From Gnetum montanum (lineage: Eukaryota > Streptophyta > Gnetopsida > Gnetales > Gnetaceae), in the NCBI GenBank assembly GCA_015680685.1, contig MNCI01003412.1:203790-267789 (forward strand): a stretch of 64,000 nt of DNA. Reading direction: 5' to 3'. Both the position numbers and the translations under genes were made by a program. Each line of letters begins with the position of its first letter. Within the stretch, counting starts at the first letter, position 1. Positions 1-12,360 of the stretch are shown here, one piece after another. Under the pieces are notes generated by a model. The model did no database searches. It was not told the DNA's origin and saw only the letters and a program-made list of their open reading frames with translations.

Positions 1-413
1 GCTCATTCGTAACTGTGCTGTGTGTGCTAAGATGGCAATTACGCGAACTATGGACTAGGATAGGAGGAAGCACTCGGGATGGATTGGAGCTAGAGTGTTT
101 ATGTCAGGAACAAGTTTGGTCATATGGCTATGGATAAACAATGGAAGGCTTAATTGTGACATCGGAAGCAACGTGCCTCATTTTCTTTACTCTCTCTTCA
201 AGCTATCGAATGAGGGTTTGGATGTCATCTATGTCTAGTGTTCACCACAAAGGGTGTGAACACCAATGTTGTTATATGTTTATCGATCCATTCACTAAGC
301 ACTTTGAGTTTGTTATTTTCTGTCACTATCAATTCTCATTCAATTAATAATCCCATACCTTCCCAATATTTTGTAAGGAACTTGAGGATGAGTTTTCATT
401 TAGTCTTGGGGTA
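1..413 (+). mobile_element. 3' internal end of Athila-like element A0
   Basis: This is the non-coding stretch between pol and the 3' LTR of an element whose body lies left of the window. It resembles the equivalent stretches upstream of the 3' LTRs at 41751 and 59191, including the wording around 'gtgttcac...gtgaacacc' and 'aaggaactygaggaygagtttt'. It ends in a purine-rich tract at about 404-413 (cttggggta), the likely polypurine tract, directly before the LTR. No convincing coding sequence is seen; the short open frames here are not shared with the other copies. Confidence 0.75.
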
Positions 414-1272
414 TGATGAGCTGCGATATCAGGTACATGATATCGAAGCCTTCCAAGCAATATCACATATGTGATATCAAGGCCTACCTTGTTACCTATA
501 AATAAGAGGTAGGTGCACTTAGTTTGGATAGTTAGTCTTAGCCCCTTACCCAAACACTTGCCTTTTTCCCTCTCCAAAGATAGAATTATTTCTGAGTGCT
601 CGCAGTAGGAGTCATAAAGTGAACGGATCTTTATTTGAGCATTGTGTACCTGAGCACACCTTGTGTATGGAAATAAAGATGAACTTTGTGATAACCCTTG
701 TGGCATTCAGAATAGATTAATTAATGTTAATTACTATTACTTAATGCTTTCCTTAGTTAATCAATGTTCTCTTTCTCACCCTACAACTCTCCTAAGTAAG
801 CACACTTAGTATGATCACTTTGAGCATGTGTGTGATGCTTGGTAACCTAGTAATGATTAGAGTTTGGTAATCCCAGTAGTTTTGCACTAGTTTAGGATGT
901 GTACAACAAGTGAGAATAGATGCTAGTGTTAGGACTAGTTAAAGCATAGTTGAGTAGTTAAATAAAATTAATTACTTAGTTATCTCTCTCCTCCCTTTGT
1001 AACACTAGAACATAAAAACATAAAAACTATAAAAATCATGCATCTTAATTTTACTTAACCATACAATCGTGCTATACAAGTAAGCTTGGGAAGATAACGA
1101 TTGATCAACTCATACAATCATGATATACAAGTAAGCTTGGGAAGACAACGATTGATCAACCCATCCTTATTCAACAAAGGCACATAAACACTTAGTCCTT
1201 GGAATTCAACTGGATCATGCGTGGATGCTCGTATTTGTATGGTTGAGCATAGGGATACCTCACCACTCATCA
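414..1272 (+). repeat. 3' LTR of A0 (Athila-like family)
   Basis: The 859-bp LTR starts TGATGAGCTGCG and ends CACTCATCA, so its ends form the inverted pair TGATGA/TCATCA shared by all LTRs of this family in the window (32640, 41751, 48010, 53089, 59191). A TATA box (TATAAATA) is at 497-504. The U3 part carries several GATATC palindromes. The 5-bp target duplication cannot be checked because the 5' LTR is outside the window. Confidence 0.85.
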
Positions 1273-2452
1273 AAAATTCTAGCCTTAAGCTTAATGATGA
1301 AGATTAAATGCTAAAAAGGTTACAACATGAATTTTATTGGTGGTGTTTCATTGGTTCCTCTTTGTTGATTCTTGGAGGATTAACCTAAGAGACATCGACA
1401 AAGAATACAAAACACCAGTATAATTCCATCATTGACGTTTCCTTCATGCTTGATTCAATAGTTATTGAACTATGCCAAAGAATGCTTGGGATGATGAGAT
1501 AGGGTTATGGTAAGGTGATAGAGATTAAAGGCTATATTTCATCATAAGGTAGTGGTAATAGGGCTAACAATGAGTTCCAAATGTTAACATCATGGTTATA
1601 GTTATGACAATGATATTTTGGCTAATTGATGTCATCTTCATACTTTGTGCTTCAAAGTATTGGTTACATAGTAATATTTTTTGAGAAGACAACACTTCAC
1701 TCCAAAGTTTCTTTGGCCATTAGGCTTCTCCCTTTGCTTGTTTGGAGTCATTGATCTGTCTGTTGGGCTTTGTTGGTCATCCAGCTTCTTGGAAATTTTC
1801 TTTTCCATTATTTTTTGTAGGGTAAAACCTTCATTGGATTTTGTTTTCAAGGCTAGATTTAATTTGGTTTTCTTATTGAATGAGATGTGTTACATCCAAC
1901 AAACTTTATGGTGGAGTATAATGAAGGAGATGTCATATGGCCATAATACATGAGTGTCAAACATAGGTCATCATTATTTTTTAGGATAAGGAAGGTTATA
2001 ATTAGACAACAGGATTGGGCTCAAAATGGGGTAATGGCTATGATATGAAATAAGCACTCTTGGTATAGCAGAATAAGCTAACTGAATCTCACACATCAAG
2101 GTCATGTGGTAACTTTCCACCATAATAAGTTGTACCTTTACAATGACTCCCAAGCTTCACCCTGCAAGCACAACTTTAAAAGAACAAGTAAACAAGACAA
2201 AGAAAACATGTTGTTACAAGATAATGCATAGGGCCACATAAGACAACTAGAAAACTAGGTCACCATAGCTCGTTATTATTACAACATAGAGATATTTGTG
2301 TGATGTTTATTAGATTTACAAAGTTTTGTAGTTCATTTATTGTGCTAAATAGAGAGATAGAGAGATAGATAGGGAACACATAGGCTCACTTACTATAGGT
2401 TGGAAAGGCCATTGATGTCAACTATTGGTTTGTACTTGAAAAGAAGACTATG
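1273..2452 (-). other. Non-coding stretch, probably 3' UTR of T2
   Basis: No gene is supported here. On the - strand this follows the integrase stop of T2, and its length (about 1.2 kb) is close to the 1.29 kb 3' UTR of the related element T1. The opposed open frames at 1638-1850 and 1681-1953 overlap on opposite strands and look like chance. A short GATA-type microsatellite lies near 2349-2371. The T2 3' LTR was not recognised and may be cut off by the A0 insertion. Confidence 0.4.
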
Positions 2453-3228
2453 TTAGATGTAATAAGGCTGTAGATAGAAATGGTTGACTAGATTGGCCAA
2501 TTCATTCCCATCCATGCCTTCCACTTTGAAGGCTCCATTACCATAGGCCTTGATGACCAAGAAAGGCCCCTTCTAGATGACTAAGAACTTGTCTACATGC
2601 TCACAAATAGCCTTAGGGACTAGTTCTCCCTTCTTGATCTTTCATTTCTTTAGTTTATGGTGATGTTGTTGCTTCTACGTTTCTTGGTATTATTTGATAT
2701 AATCAAGCATTTTTATTCACTACTCTTTCATCGAATCCAAGTTTATGATATGAAACCCCTTATTTTGCTTATCATTGATGAAGTCTAATAGAGTCACTTT
2801 GTGATGGAACCTGCAATTCAAGAAACAAAACAACTTTAGATCCATAACCTAGGCTATATGGGGTTACACTAGTTAAAGTTTGATAAGTAGTTTAATAGGT
2901 CCAAAGTGCATTGAAAATTTGTTCATGCCACTTGCATCTACTATTATTAAGCATCTTTTAAAGCAAGTTTATGATGGTCTTATTACTACCTTCAGCTTTT
3001 CCATTATCTTGAGGATAGTACAGTGATGAAAAGAAATGCTTAATGCCTAGGTATTGGAAAAGGGCTTGCATTTCTTGGCTACTAATCTATGGTTCATTAT
3101 TTGTGACTATGATGAAAGATATGTCAAAATGGGCTACTATGTTATCTAGTATGAATCTACAAACTTGTTGAGATGTTGTTTTCCTTATAAGAATAGCTTC
3201 AACCCACTTTGTAAAGTATTTGGTTGTT
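2453..3228 (-). pseudogene. Ty3 integrase, C-terminal two thirds (T2)
   Basis: Read on the - strand, the fragment begins in the integrase catalytic core with a block like YFTKWVEA. It continues through the second catalytic aspartate region, which here reads TNNEP instead of the usual TDNGP, then a YYPQDNGKAE-like block holding the catalytic Glu, and the C-terminal GPFLVIKAYGNGAFKV-type fold. It ends at the stop at 2453-2455. The C-terminus matches the integrase of T1 (22543-22821) segment by segment, ending in the same P(Y/F)YI-stop. Both D-to-N and G-to-E are G-to-A type changes. Further stops and frameshifts make it non-functional. The upstream part was lost where the copia element C1 begins at about 3229. 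It is read as the 3' end of the minus-strand element T2. Confidence 0.8.
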
Positions 3229-3559
3229 GTACAACACTTTGGTGTAGAGCTTAAGATTGTAAAGGTTTTGGATGCCTTGAAACCACATTTCCAAGCCTAA
3301 TGAGACCTTGCAGGGTTGAGTGATTGGTGTTGTGGTATAACACTCTAGAGCAAGGCTTGAAGATTGTATAGGGTCTAGACCCTTCAACCGCATTTTGAGA
3401 GCAACAAAATCTGGACGAGTTCTTGTGATCTACCCTTTTATTTTGGACTACCCAAGTTGGGGAATCACATTAAATTTGGTGGGTGTGCTTTTTTTTGTCT
3501 AATTTTTAATTTGGAAAACTTATTCATCCCCCCCACAGTTCTAAGTTCAACAATCCACA
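3229..3559 (+). repeat. Left LTR remnant of C1
   Basis: About 330 bp align with the end of the right LTR at 25820-26150, sharing blocks such as 'ccacatttccaagcct', 'ggttgagtgattggtgttgt' and 'ggactacccaagttgggg'. The first roughly 900 bp of the LTR are missing on this side, so the copy is 5'-truncated. The end (atccaca) lies two bases before the primer-binding site. Confidence 0.7.
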
Positions 3560-3561
3560 AG

Positions 3562-3573
3562 TGGTATTGAATC
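3562..3573 (+). other. Primer-binding site of C1 (initiator tRNA-Met type)
   Basis: TGGTATTGAATC directly follows the LTR. It differs at a few bases from the standard copia primer site TGGTATCAGAGC, which pairs with the 3' end of initiator tRNA-Met. Confidence 0.7.
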
Positions 3574-3599
3574 CTAGTACTCTTATTTATCATAATCAA

Positions 3600-4860
3600 T
3601 TTCAAGAGTGAACAATAAAGGGGACATCTTATACAAATCCACCCATGTTCAATAGATTTGACTTTACCTATTGAAAAGCTAGAATGCAAGAGTTATTTAA
3701 ATCCATTAATTTTGAAGTATGGGAGTCAATTCTAGAAGGCTACACTCCACTCATCGATGGCATCACTGACATCATGAAGCCTTGCAAAAAATGGTCTCAA
3801 GAGGAAAAGGATAAGTTCATGTTTGATTCAAAAGCAAATAATTGTTTATATTTTTCATTGAATAAATCTAAATTTAATAAGGTAGTAGGATGTACTAAAG
3901 AAACTTGGCAAACTTTAGAAGCTACTTATGAAGGAACCTCTAGTATTAAGCAATTAAAATTTTTAGTTTTACAAAGTGAATACGATAAACTCAAAATGAG
4001 AGAAGTTGAGAAAATCAAAGATTATTTTTCTAGAGTTAACGATCTTGTTGTAGTAATTAGAGGAATATGAAAGGATCTACTTGAAACCAATGTAATTGTC
4101 AAAATGATCAAAACTCTTCAACCAGAGTTTAGATCTAAGTTCATAGCCATGAAGGAAATTAGAGATTTCTCAACTTTGAAATTTGAGGAACTTCAAAGTG
4201 CTCTTATCCCCTATGAAATTAATCTCATAAGCAAAGGAGTGATTCAGAAAGACCAATTTCTCTAAAGACTACCTCCAAGGAGAAGGAGGTCAATGAGCAT
4301 GATGAGCAAAATGAAGATGAGATTGCTCTTCTCTCAAGGTGACTATAATGATTACTTACAAGAAGAAATAAAGGGTAATCTCAACAATAACAAAGACCTA
4401 ATTTCTTCAAAAGTAGAGAAAGAGGTAGAAATTTTTTTAATTTTTCTAATCTAGATTTTTCTTCTGTAGAAAATTGGATTTGTAGAGGAAGAGGCCATAT
4501 GGCCTTTGAATATCCCAGCGATCCAATTGATAGTAAGGTAGAGCCAAGGAATAGATCTACTGATGAGGAATTGAAAAAGACTAAGTTTTATACAAGTTGG
4601 GATGATGATGAGCAAAGTGAAGAAGAAGCATGTAATTCTTCCAAAGATTCACGTCTTATATGCATGGAGCTTACCAATGAAAATTCCTCACTTCTGGTTG
4701 AACAAGATGGTAAGTGTAACAAGAGGTATAGTGAATTTAAAGAAGAAATTTTTCTTTTACATTATTTGATTAGGAAGGAAAAGCAACTAGTACTTTCTAA
4801 GTTAGATGCTATGCATGTTGAAGTAAAGGAAGAAATCTCAAATATAAAAGTTGAGATTTG
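3600..4860 (+). pseudogene. Copia-type gag (UBN2-like) pseudogene of C1
   Basis: The translated frame carries the hallmarks of the copia gag polyprotein domain (UBN2 type). There is an FDFTYW-KARM-like start in which the Trp is now TGA, then W(E/D)SI, a KKWSQEEK block, ANNCLYFSL, ETWQTLEATYEG, and a KLKMREVEKIKDYFSRV helix. A stop after VVIRGI at about 4068 is followed by more gag in the same frame, then frameshifts near 4260. A zinc-knuckle remnant reads WICRGRGHMAFEY at about 4465-4515; its last Cys is Tyr. It is followed by KFYTSWDDDE and an acidic, helical tail typical of copia gags. The start codon was not resolved. Gag would have formed the virus-like particle; this copy is dead. Confidence 0.75.
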
Positions 4861-6720
4861 ACAACTAACCTCTTTGAATAAGGATTGTAGAAAGATTCAA
4901 GAAAGAGACTCTTGAAAATCAACCAAGGAATTTAGAGAAAGCAACATATAAAAATGCAAGCTCAAGCATAGTAAGGTTTGATAATTTTGATCATAAGGAT
5001 AATATTTTATTCATGTGTAAAAATTGTGACAGTAAGCAAGCTCTTAGTTATGATGATCAAAGTAGGATTAATGCTTGGTCACAAGGAACATGAACAAATA
5101 GAGACATCACATACACAATCTAATGAAAGAGTACCTAAGGATGAGGAGGTACTTCATGATATGAGACCTCACTGCAAACTTCATTAATCTTCTCCTTTTA
5201 TTGGTAAGCAAGGCAAGTCTCTATCTCTTTTCTTTCTAGTTATTAAGGTTAGTATATGAGAAATCCTACATTATCTATGTCTTAGATAAAAAATGGTGTA
5301 ATAAGTGCTTAGAGCATTTCTTACATTCATGCATGATATTGATATAATTGATTTTGTGAAGATTTATAATATCACTCGTAATAAATTCTCTTGGATCTTC
5401 ATCTTATAGCAATTTTAGTTTGATTTCCTGTGTTGCATTCAAGCTTACTTAATTTGAAATTCTTGTGATGATTTGTTTCTATGCTCGTAATCTTTAGGAT
5501 GTTTTTTCCATTTATAAGGTAAGACAACCTTTGAAAATTCTATTAATATTGTTGGTTAAAGACCTAGATTTCCACAAATAAGTTTAATGTTGACCTATAG
5601 TTATGGTATTTTTATTATATTTGCATAAAGGCCTAAGATAAGCAACACATGTGTAGGGGGAGCCTAGTCCTCAATCATCTTAGAGGCCACCAATGCAGGA
5701 GGAGTCTCTGGAGACTATGACCAAGAATCATAATGAGCAAGAACAAGACTTCAAGAGGCATTTTTCTTTGAAATGTCAAAATATTGAATGATTTTGTGTT
5801 TCATATGTGAACTTTCCGAGGTATTTAATGATTAATTAAATACATATAATTAGTTCTCTATCAACATGAGTTGTTTTTAATAAGTGATTGTGGTTGTTGT
5901 ATTGCCTTATACAAAAATCAAAATATGCATGTTTCTCTCATAGCTCTAATATTCTATTATTAATCTCTTTTTGGAAGAATATAGAAATGCACATCGGCAT
6001 AAAACAATTATTTCTAAAAGATAGACTTCTTAATCCTCCATGCTCTATCCTTAGTCTTTAACATCAATTTTTGTTTGGTCCTCATTATTTTTACAGCCCG
6101 CCTATTTGATATTCAATCATAAGATGAAGCAAGAAGTACCTATTTTTGTAAAGCAACCAATTGATATTATGAGTAAGACCATGATCATTTTAAAAGTATC
6201 TATGGATTTGATTGAATCATCCATTGGATAGTTTGAATTTGGTATTTGGCATGGCTAATTTCATGTTGGAAATTGCTCTATTCTCCTTATTATATAGATC
6301 TGTTCTCTTTTGCTGATGGTTACCAAGATGGAGAATATTTGACTATTAAAAGAACCATATACTACTAATGACTTATTATTTTAGAGACAAAATACTAGTT
6401 CTTCAATGTTCATACTTCACTTCATGCTTCAAGAATGAATATCACTTGAAAGATTTGGATTAGTTCTTGAAAAATCAAGGACACCTCTTCATGAAACTTG
6501 GTGTTAAACACATGATTCTCTTACTTTACTATATATATTCGAAAGAGGGGGTGGGGGGGGNAGGATGGTGTTATGTCATGATGTTTGTTTCTAAGTATTA
6601 TTAATCTATTTATTTGAACCAGGTTTTTGTCATTGATCCTATTTGTTATTATTCAAAAAGGGGGAGAGCAGTATTGTTATATTTGTATGATCACTAATCC
6701 ATTTTCTTATGTTTTGAACA
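4861..6720 (+). other. C1 internal region without pol
   Basis: Between gag and the polypurine tract there is no trace of integrase, RT or RNase H motifs on either strand. The sequence is AT-rich, and only short frames occur. A G-run ending in a single N lies at 6551-6561. Either this part of pol was deleted or C1 belongs to a gag-only non-autonomous type. Confidence 0.55.
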
Positions 6721-6736
6721 TCACCAAATAGGGGGA
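6721..6736 (+). other. Polypurine tract of C1
   Basis: The string accaaatagggggat precedes the inferred right LTR start, as in many plant copia elements where a GGGGGA tract precedes the LTR. A second G-rich tract (aaaaagggggagag) lies at about 6653-6668 and is an alternative. Confidence 0.5.
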
Positions 6737-7195
6737 TATTATGGACCTTTTGGTGTGTCCAAAACATTAAGTAAAATAGGGTCAAAGGTTGTTTGCATGG
6801 CTGTGTGGTTATTGCATTTGCAGGACTTAGTACATGGAAAATCAAGATGAGCTAAATAGGAAAAGGAACAAAATGTTTAGAGCTCAAAGGAAGAGGTCAT
6901 CCACATTGCCTTCAAATGAACATGCAAGAATTTCAAAGAAGGTGGACAAGGACAAGATACTATACAAGGAAAGTTATCATCATCATAGAATGTGAAAGAT
7001 CAAGGCTATGGACAAGGAACAATGAATTTAAAAGACAAAGAAAGTGGAAGAAAGACATCTCTGGGAAACAATAGAAATCTTGGTAGAACTGGAGTAATCT
7101 CAAGCAAAGACATGTTCAAGAAATAGTAGATGTCTTTCTCCAAAAAAAGAATTCTTCATCACAAAAAGACATCTTCATCAAATGAAGGTCAGTAC
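6737..7195 (+). repeat. Right LTR of C1, first part
   Basis: From the polypurine tract to the T1 insertion site. The remaining 3' part continues at 25384. The two pieces share a vocabulary of 'agacatctt' and 'agatgtctt' words on both sides of T1, which supports their being one LTR. Start position uncertain by about ten bases. Confidence 0.55.
7191..7195. repeat. Target-site duplication of T1, left
   Basis: AGTAC immediately before the 5' LTR; identical to 25379-25383 after the 3' LTR. Five bases is the usual Ty3 integrase stagger. Confidence 0.9.
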
Positions 7196-8469
7196 TGAAA
7201 CACCACAAAATTTCGAGCTTAGTACTTCTCCAACACGAAGCAGGTCCCTGGGATCCATAGACGACCACAGCTACATCAGGTGTCACACATGGCAACTTTG
7301 GAGACCAAAATGCTTAATCTTCACTAAGTATGCAGTCTCAGCGTATACGCCCAGCGTATATGCCCAAGTATGCAGCCTCAATATATACGCCCAACGTATA
7401 TGCCCAAGTGTATATTCTTAGCATATACGCCCAGCGTATACGCTCAAGTTCACAGCGTCTACGCCCAGCGTAGACGTCTAGCGTACATGCCCAGCATACA
7501 CGCCTCACATGTACACTCAGCAAGTACAACAGATGTATACGCCCGGCATGAAATCCCCAAAGACGGCATGGAAACAGCACTGCAATGCAAGATTTGGCAC
7601 AAGGCAACAACCACCAGCGTATACACTAGCATCCATCAGCGTATACGCCCAGCGTCCATAGCATCTACGCCCAACACATTAGCGTATACGCCCAGCATTC
7701 ACAGCATCTATGCCCAAATTCGCATACGCCTAGCACATCCAGCGTATATGCCCACAGTCTATGCTCACCAGACACAGCGTATACGTCCACCAAATGTAAC
7801 ATATTGTACACTTGTAAAGTTTATGCTTTTGCACCTGGTCGATGCACCATGTGTCACCCAACCTGAGTCTACCATTAAAAACTTGTATAAAAGCCCCATT
7901 TTTCACTAGATCCTGGTCGGTTGGCAAAACATTCAGAGCACACAAGAGAGCAGAGACGTTGAGAACTAGAGCAGAAACCCTTTACGCTGGAAAACCCTGT
8001 ACGCTGAGCAGACACCCTCTATGCTGTCTACAGTGTGAACTAGTCATCCTTGCATCCACTGGGGCTTTTCGTCTGCCTTGTGTTCCAGTCACAACTGCGT
8101 TAGACCGATACATTGTACTTTCATTCTGTAATGTCATTGTTACATTTTCTTCCCAAAATCGTTTACTATTTGCATTAATTATTGCATGTACTCTATTTAC
8201 GTTTGTTTACATCTACGCTCTGTTCACATTCATTACGTTGTTTACGCTCCGATCCACGCTCGCTACGCCGTTTACGTATAACCTAGTGTATAACACCTTG
8301 GTGTACGTTTGGGGAAATCCTTGTTTGATCCATGTGCGGACCACCCAAGGTACTCTGCCTTCGTTCATTCCAGCTTGCCCTTAGGCGAAGGTAGTGTCTT
8401 CTATACGTGTTCGGTATCCCATGGTCTCTATTTCCTTCCAACCAGAGACCAACAATTTCAGACGGTACA
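7196..8469 (+). repeat. 5' LTR of T1
   Basis: Begins TGAAACACCAC and ends GACGGTACA. A TATA box (TATAAAAG) at 7886-7893 marks the end of U3. U3 between about 7340 and 7790 is packed with the palindrome GCGTATACGC; four exact copies are seen (7341, 7434, 7639, 7682) along with many one- or two-base variants. Downstream, short TTTACG and TACGCT words recur. Open frames across this array translate the repeat and are not genes. Confidence 0.9.
7886..7893 (+). promoter_or_regulatory. TATA box of T1 5' LTR
   Basis: TATAAAAG, conserved in the 3' LTR at 24793-24800. It would place transcription start about 30 bp downstream and drive the sense gag-pol transcript. Confidence 0.65.
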
Positions 8470-8474
8470 GAAAT

Positions 8475-8491
8475 TGGCGCTAGAAGGAGGG
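8475..8491 (+). other. Primer-binding site of T1
   Basis: TGGCGCTAGAAGGAGGG begins five bases after the LTR end, where the tRNA primer of an LTR element pairs. I do not assign the tRNA species. Confidence 0.6.
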
Positions 8492-9176
8492 CCTCTACCT
8501 AAACCTTACCTGCAAGCTTCCCAGCATTTACGCTGTTGAGTGTTTACACCGTCGACCATACTCCGATTCCTTCTGAAAATCTCCCCACGTTTACACTGCC
8601 CAGATTGAAACCCAGTCTATAATCCAGCGTTTACATTGTTCAGCGTCTACGCCACTCCTGTTAAAACTTACTCTGCAAGATCCCCAGCGTTTATGCTGTT
8701 AATCATACGCTTTACGCCGTAGATACTGCCATCCATTTACGCCGTATACTGATTTTTGCCCCTGCTATTCTGTTTATGCCACTCCCTTTACGCTGCGAAC
8801 TCGTTTATGCTACTGTTTATATATACCACACTCTGGACACTGTAAAACCTATTTACGCTGCACCCTGACACTGTATACGCTGTTTAGCATATACGCTGCA
8901 CTACTCACGCCATGGACTTTATCTACGCTACTGTCTAGTTTACATTGCAGTCTATACATTGTAACCCTGTTTTACTTTGTACCTTGACGCTGTATACGCT
9001 ACCTAGCGTATACGCTATACGATTTACGCCGTAGACTTATCTACGCTGACTTTATACGCTGCATATATATACGCTGTATATGCTGTCGTTATACACCAGT
9101 CGTTGAAGCGTATACGCTGTACGCTGCACTCAGTACACTAATTTCACATCTCTACACCGACCCTCAACAGGTCATC
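8492..9176 (+). other. T1 5' leader rich in TTTACGC/GCGTATACGC
   Basis: About 690 bp between primer site and gag with no gene. It is dense in TTTACGCT, TATACGCTG and related words. Exact GCGTATACGC copies are seen near 9007 and 9112. The same vocabulary fills the U3 and the antisense gene leader. It may hold packaging or translational control signals; this is inference. Confidence 0.6.
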
Positions 9177-11456
9177 ATGAACCCCGTAAACACCACCGCT
9201 ACAACCACTCAAGTCACCGACATTGTAGGTACCATGGCTGTCCAACAGCCCGTCGTTCAATAGCCGACTATACAACCCACAACAGGGCCCGACCGGTCCC
9301 TAAGGTTGCAAGGGAGAAACCCAACCTCTAACATTATAACCCAGGACAAGTACAACTTCATATGTGTGAAGATGCAAGTTGGTTTGGCCGTAGATCAAGC
9401 CGAAATAGAGGTAAAGAGGCAATACGAACTCTTCTATAGGGGGGGACGCGAATTCATCCCTTCCCCATATGATATAATCCCTGTTCTAGAGCAGTATTCA
9501 GAGCTCATCACACAACTCCTCCTGCAAAGGAGCCAGTCGTTGGATCAGCCTGCAGTAGATCTCCAACTAGAAGAGGAGGACGAGTTCGCTGTCCAATCCG
9601 AACACGAAGACTCCTATCACATCCTTAGCGCACAAACACACATTAACCCCATGTTTCATCTAGGCACAGGCGAAGTCATGCCCCTCCAACCCCTCAGGTT
9701 CACCCAGGCACAAGCACTCCCGCTAGAAACATCAGCGCTGGTTCACGTTCCTCTTGCAACCGACCTGCAATTCAGTACACTCCCTCTCGCTATCATCCCT
9801 GTTGCAGCCACAGGACCATCCTCACAATTACCACCCCCACACAATAACATAGGAGCAACCTTCTCGCCTCGAGTGATAGGGATGCCACATGTGATACTAG
9901 CATCCACGTCCGCTCACTACATCCCCCACATCCAAACGCATGAAGCCCCCTCGACCGCTGTAACCCAACAGGGAGTTCCTTCATAAAATGTGGCTAGGCA
10001 ATGGGCAGCGATGGGTGCGCCATCACATCAACCCTCTCACCATAGTGTGCCACCCCATACGATTCCATCGATCAGCATTTCCCAAGTACAGCTGCGACCG
10101 CAACAACAACAACCTCTCACCTACAATGTGTCGTCCCTGGTGCCACACGCTATGAACATCCCACAACTACAACCGCCAACTGCATAGCTCTCAACCTTCC
10201 AACCTACCATTCAATAATCCAATTTGTACACATCACCACACCCCAAGCCGTCACCTCACCTAGTGCTCAAGACTGGGCAGATGCTAAAAAATTAATGCAG
10301 GAATTAACTGACGAGGTCAAACGCCTCAAAACAGCTATCGACGAAGAGTTAAAGGTAGTGGACTTTTACCATGATGACCCCATTAGCTCTTCTGTCCCGC
10401 CCCTAACTTTGCCCAGAGGAATATCGTTGCCAACACTGACTAAATATAAAGGGGAGACGGACCCCAATGCTCACTTAATAAAGTTTAGATTAGAATGCGC
10501 ATTACTCCAGGCATGATCCCATGCCATTTTGCAAGTGTTCCCCATGTCCCTCGTAAGGAGAGCACTTGATTGGTACTGGGCCTTGCCGAGGAATTCTATA
10601 TTTTCCTTGGAAGAGTTGTTACATCAATTTGTAACCAAGTTCAAATATAACTTGAAACCTGAGGTGACATTGGACAGCCTTATACAGGTTAAACAAGCAC
10701 TGCTTGAACCTGTACAAAAATTCATTCAGAGGTGGAGTGCCGCTCTCAATGAGCTACACGAGCCAATCCCCCAGACATATCTGCTCACAATTCTAAAGGG
10801 GCTGTTAATGACTTCTTCAAATCCAAATTGTACTATCTTAATGCGCATAACCTTAACCATGCCTTTGTACAAATCAAAAATATAGAAGAGGCAGCTAAAA
10901 ATAGCCATGATCGTGCGTACTTAGCCTTCAAAAATCAACATAGTAAGAAAGATAAAGAGAAGGCTAAAGCAACTATAGCAGCAATAGCGGAAATGCAACA
11001 AGAAAACATTGCACAACGGAACAAACTACCTGTAGCCCCTACTAACCATACTAAACCTTTTCCCACAACCGTGCCAGAATCATCATCATCGTAGAACCCA
11101 ACACCAAACCGTACGAGAAATTTTGAGAGGAAAGAATCCTCTCAATATATGTCGTTGCCTATGAAGCCATCCCAGCTCTTCAATCAACTCCTGAAGGTTG
11201 GGTTAATGAAACAAAAATAGTTATCCCCTGTGGCCATCTAGAGACATGATCGGTTCTGTCAACTCGTTCAGAACCCAAGCTTGGCAACACCAGATGAGCC
11301 TCTAGTGCCCAAAGGTTTTAGAATGGATCACTTCTGCGATTATCACCAACGCAATGGACACGGCACGGATTACTGTTTCACCTTGAAGCAGGACATACAG
11401 CGAATGATCGATGAAGGTCAAATCACCTTTGATGAGGCCAACCCGGTCCAACCGTA
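9177..11456 (+). pseudogene. gag of T1, with zinc motif
   Basis: The first ATG after the leader is at 9177 (MNPVNTTATT). The frame continues past a TAG in the first 30 codons to about 10200, then shifts twice (near 10250 and 10810). The N-terminal 350 residues are Gln/Pro/Ser/Thr-rich. The capsid-like part (about 10300-10900) has LDWYWALP, a QFVTKFKYNL block and KFIQRWSAAL, as in plant Ty3 gags. It is followed by the Tat-type nucleocapsid motif CDYHQRNGHGTDYC (C-x2-H-x4-H-x4-C) at about 11336-11378. The gag of T2 on the - strand at 42.6-44.46 kb matches it block for block. Gag would package the RNA in the cytoplasm. This copy is broken by frameshifts and nonsense codons. Confidence 0.8.
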
Positions 11457-12360
11457 GAATCAGGCTATGGGGGTGTACAAAGACCCTCTAAACACCAAAG
11501 AGGCACCGTACGTTATCAACACAATCTGCTTTGATGATGAACTCGAGACACCCAACATTAACACTGTCTACCCTGAATATAAACAACAAACACCTAACAA
11601 GCCATTTGTAGTCCATGTTCCTCCCACTCCATCCACATCCATGTCTCAACCATCATATGCCCCGCAAAAATCGTATGTAGTGTGTGTACCTCCTATCGTC
11701 ACTCCCTCAAATTTATCAACCCATCCTACTTGGCCTACCCCTTTCGTAGTCTGAGTGCCGCCCGCAGTTACAACAGCAAAGGTCCAACCTCTGCCTAAAC
11801 AAACCCCATACGTTGTTAGGACATCTGCAAGTCCTAATGATTACCAAACCTCCACCTCACAAACGTAAGGCAAACCTAGCCCCTACGTCATTAGGATGCC
11901 TGGCCAGCCTTCTGCTCAACCACATTCGACTATCCAACCACAACCCTGCCCGACTCCATATGTGGTAAGAATCCCAAAGCAACCCGAAGCTCCAAGACCA
12001 GCTCCACCTCCATGCCACACATGAGAACGCTTAGCGGATAAGCTTACGCTTGAACGCTTGGAGAAGGAGCATCAACGGTTAGCTGTAAGGCCACCTAAAC
12101 CCACTCCACTTAACGCCGTACCCATGACGCCTTCCAACAATCAACCAAATGCAGGCAACGAGGGTGAACCATCCAAAAAACATGATACATCTAAAACGAC
12201 AGTTTCAAGAAAAAACGACAAACCAATAAAGCATGAAATAAAACTGTTGGGCCCAAGGGACCCAGTCATCGCTGATGCAAACGCACCCAACAATAGAGAC
12301 TTGGCAACAGCTTTAACATAGGTCACACAAGCACTCAAGCAAAAGAACACCTCACTAAGC
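11457..12360 (+). pseudogene. Pro-rich gag-PR linker with repeated PYVVR-type motif (T1)
   Basis: The linker keeps the same frame as the end of gag and the protease, interrupted only by nonsense codons. It contains six spaced copies of a short peptide motif of the type (P/S)(Y/F)VV-x-(V/I)P: near 11600 (PFVVHVPP), 11668 (SYVVCVPP), 11738 (PFVV-stop-VPP), 11806 (PYVVRTS), 11882 (PYVIRMP) and 11955 (PYVVRIP). The rest is Pro/Thr/Ser-rich and then charged. No enzyme motif is visible. It may be a flexible spacer or a short linear binding-motif array. Confidence 0.6.

Noticed and set aside
7182-7945. Open frames of 90-180 residues on both strands in the T1 5' LTR
   Set aside because: They read through the GCGTATACGC/TACGCC array on both strands; composition is repeat-driven (Tyr/Ala/Pro) with no conserved domain. 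The same holds at 24047-24834.
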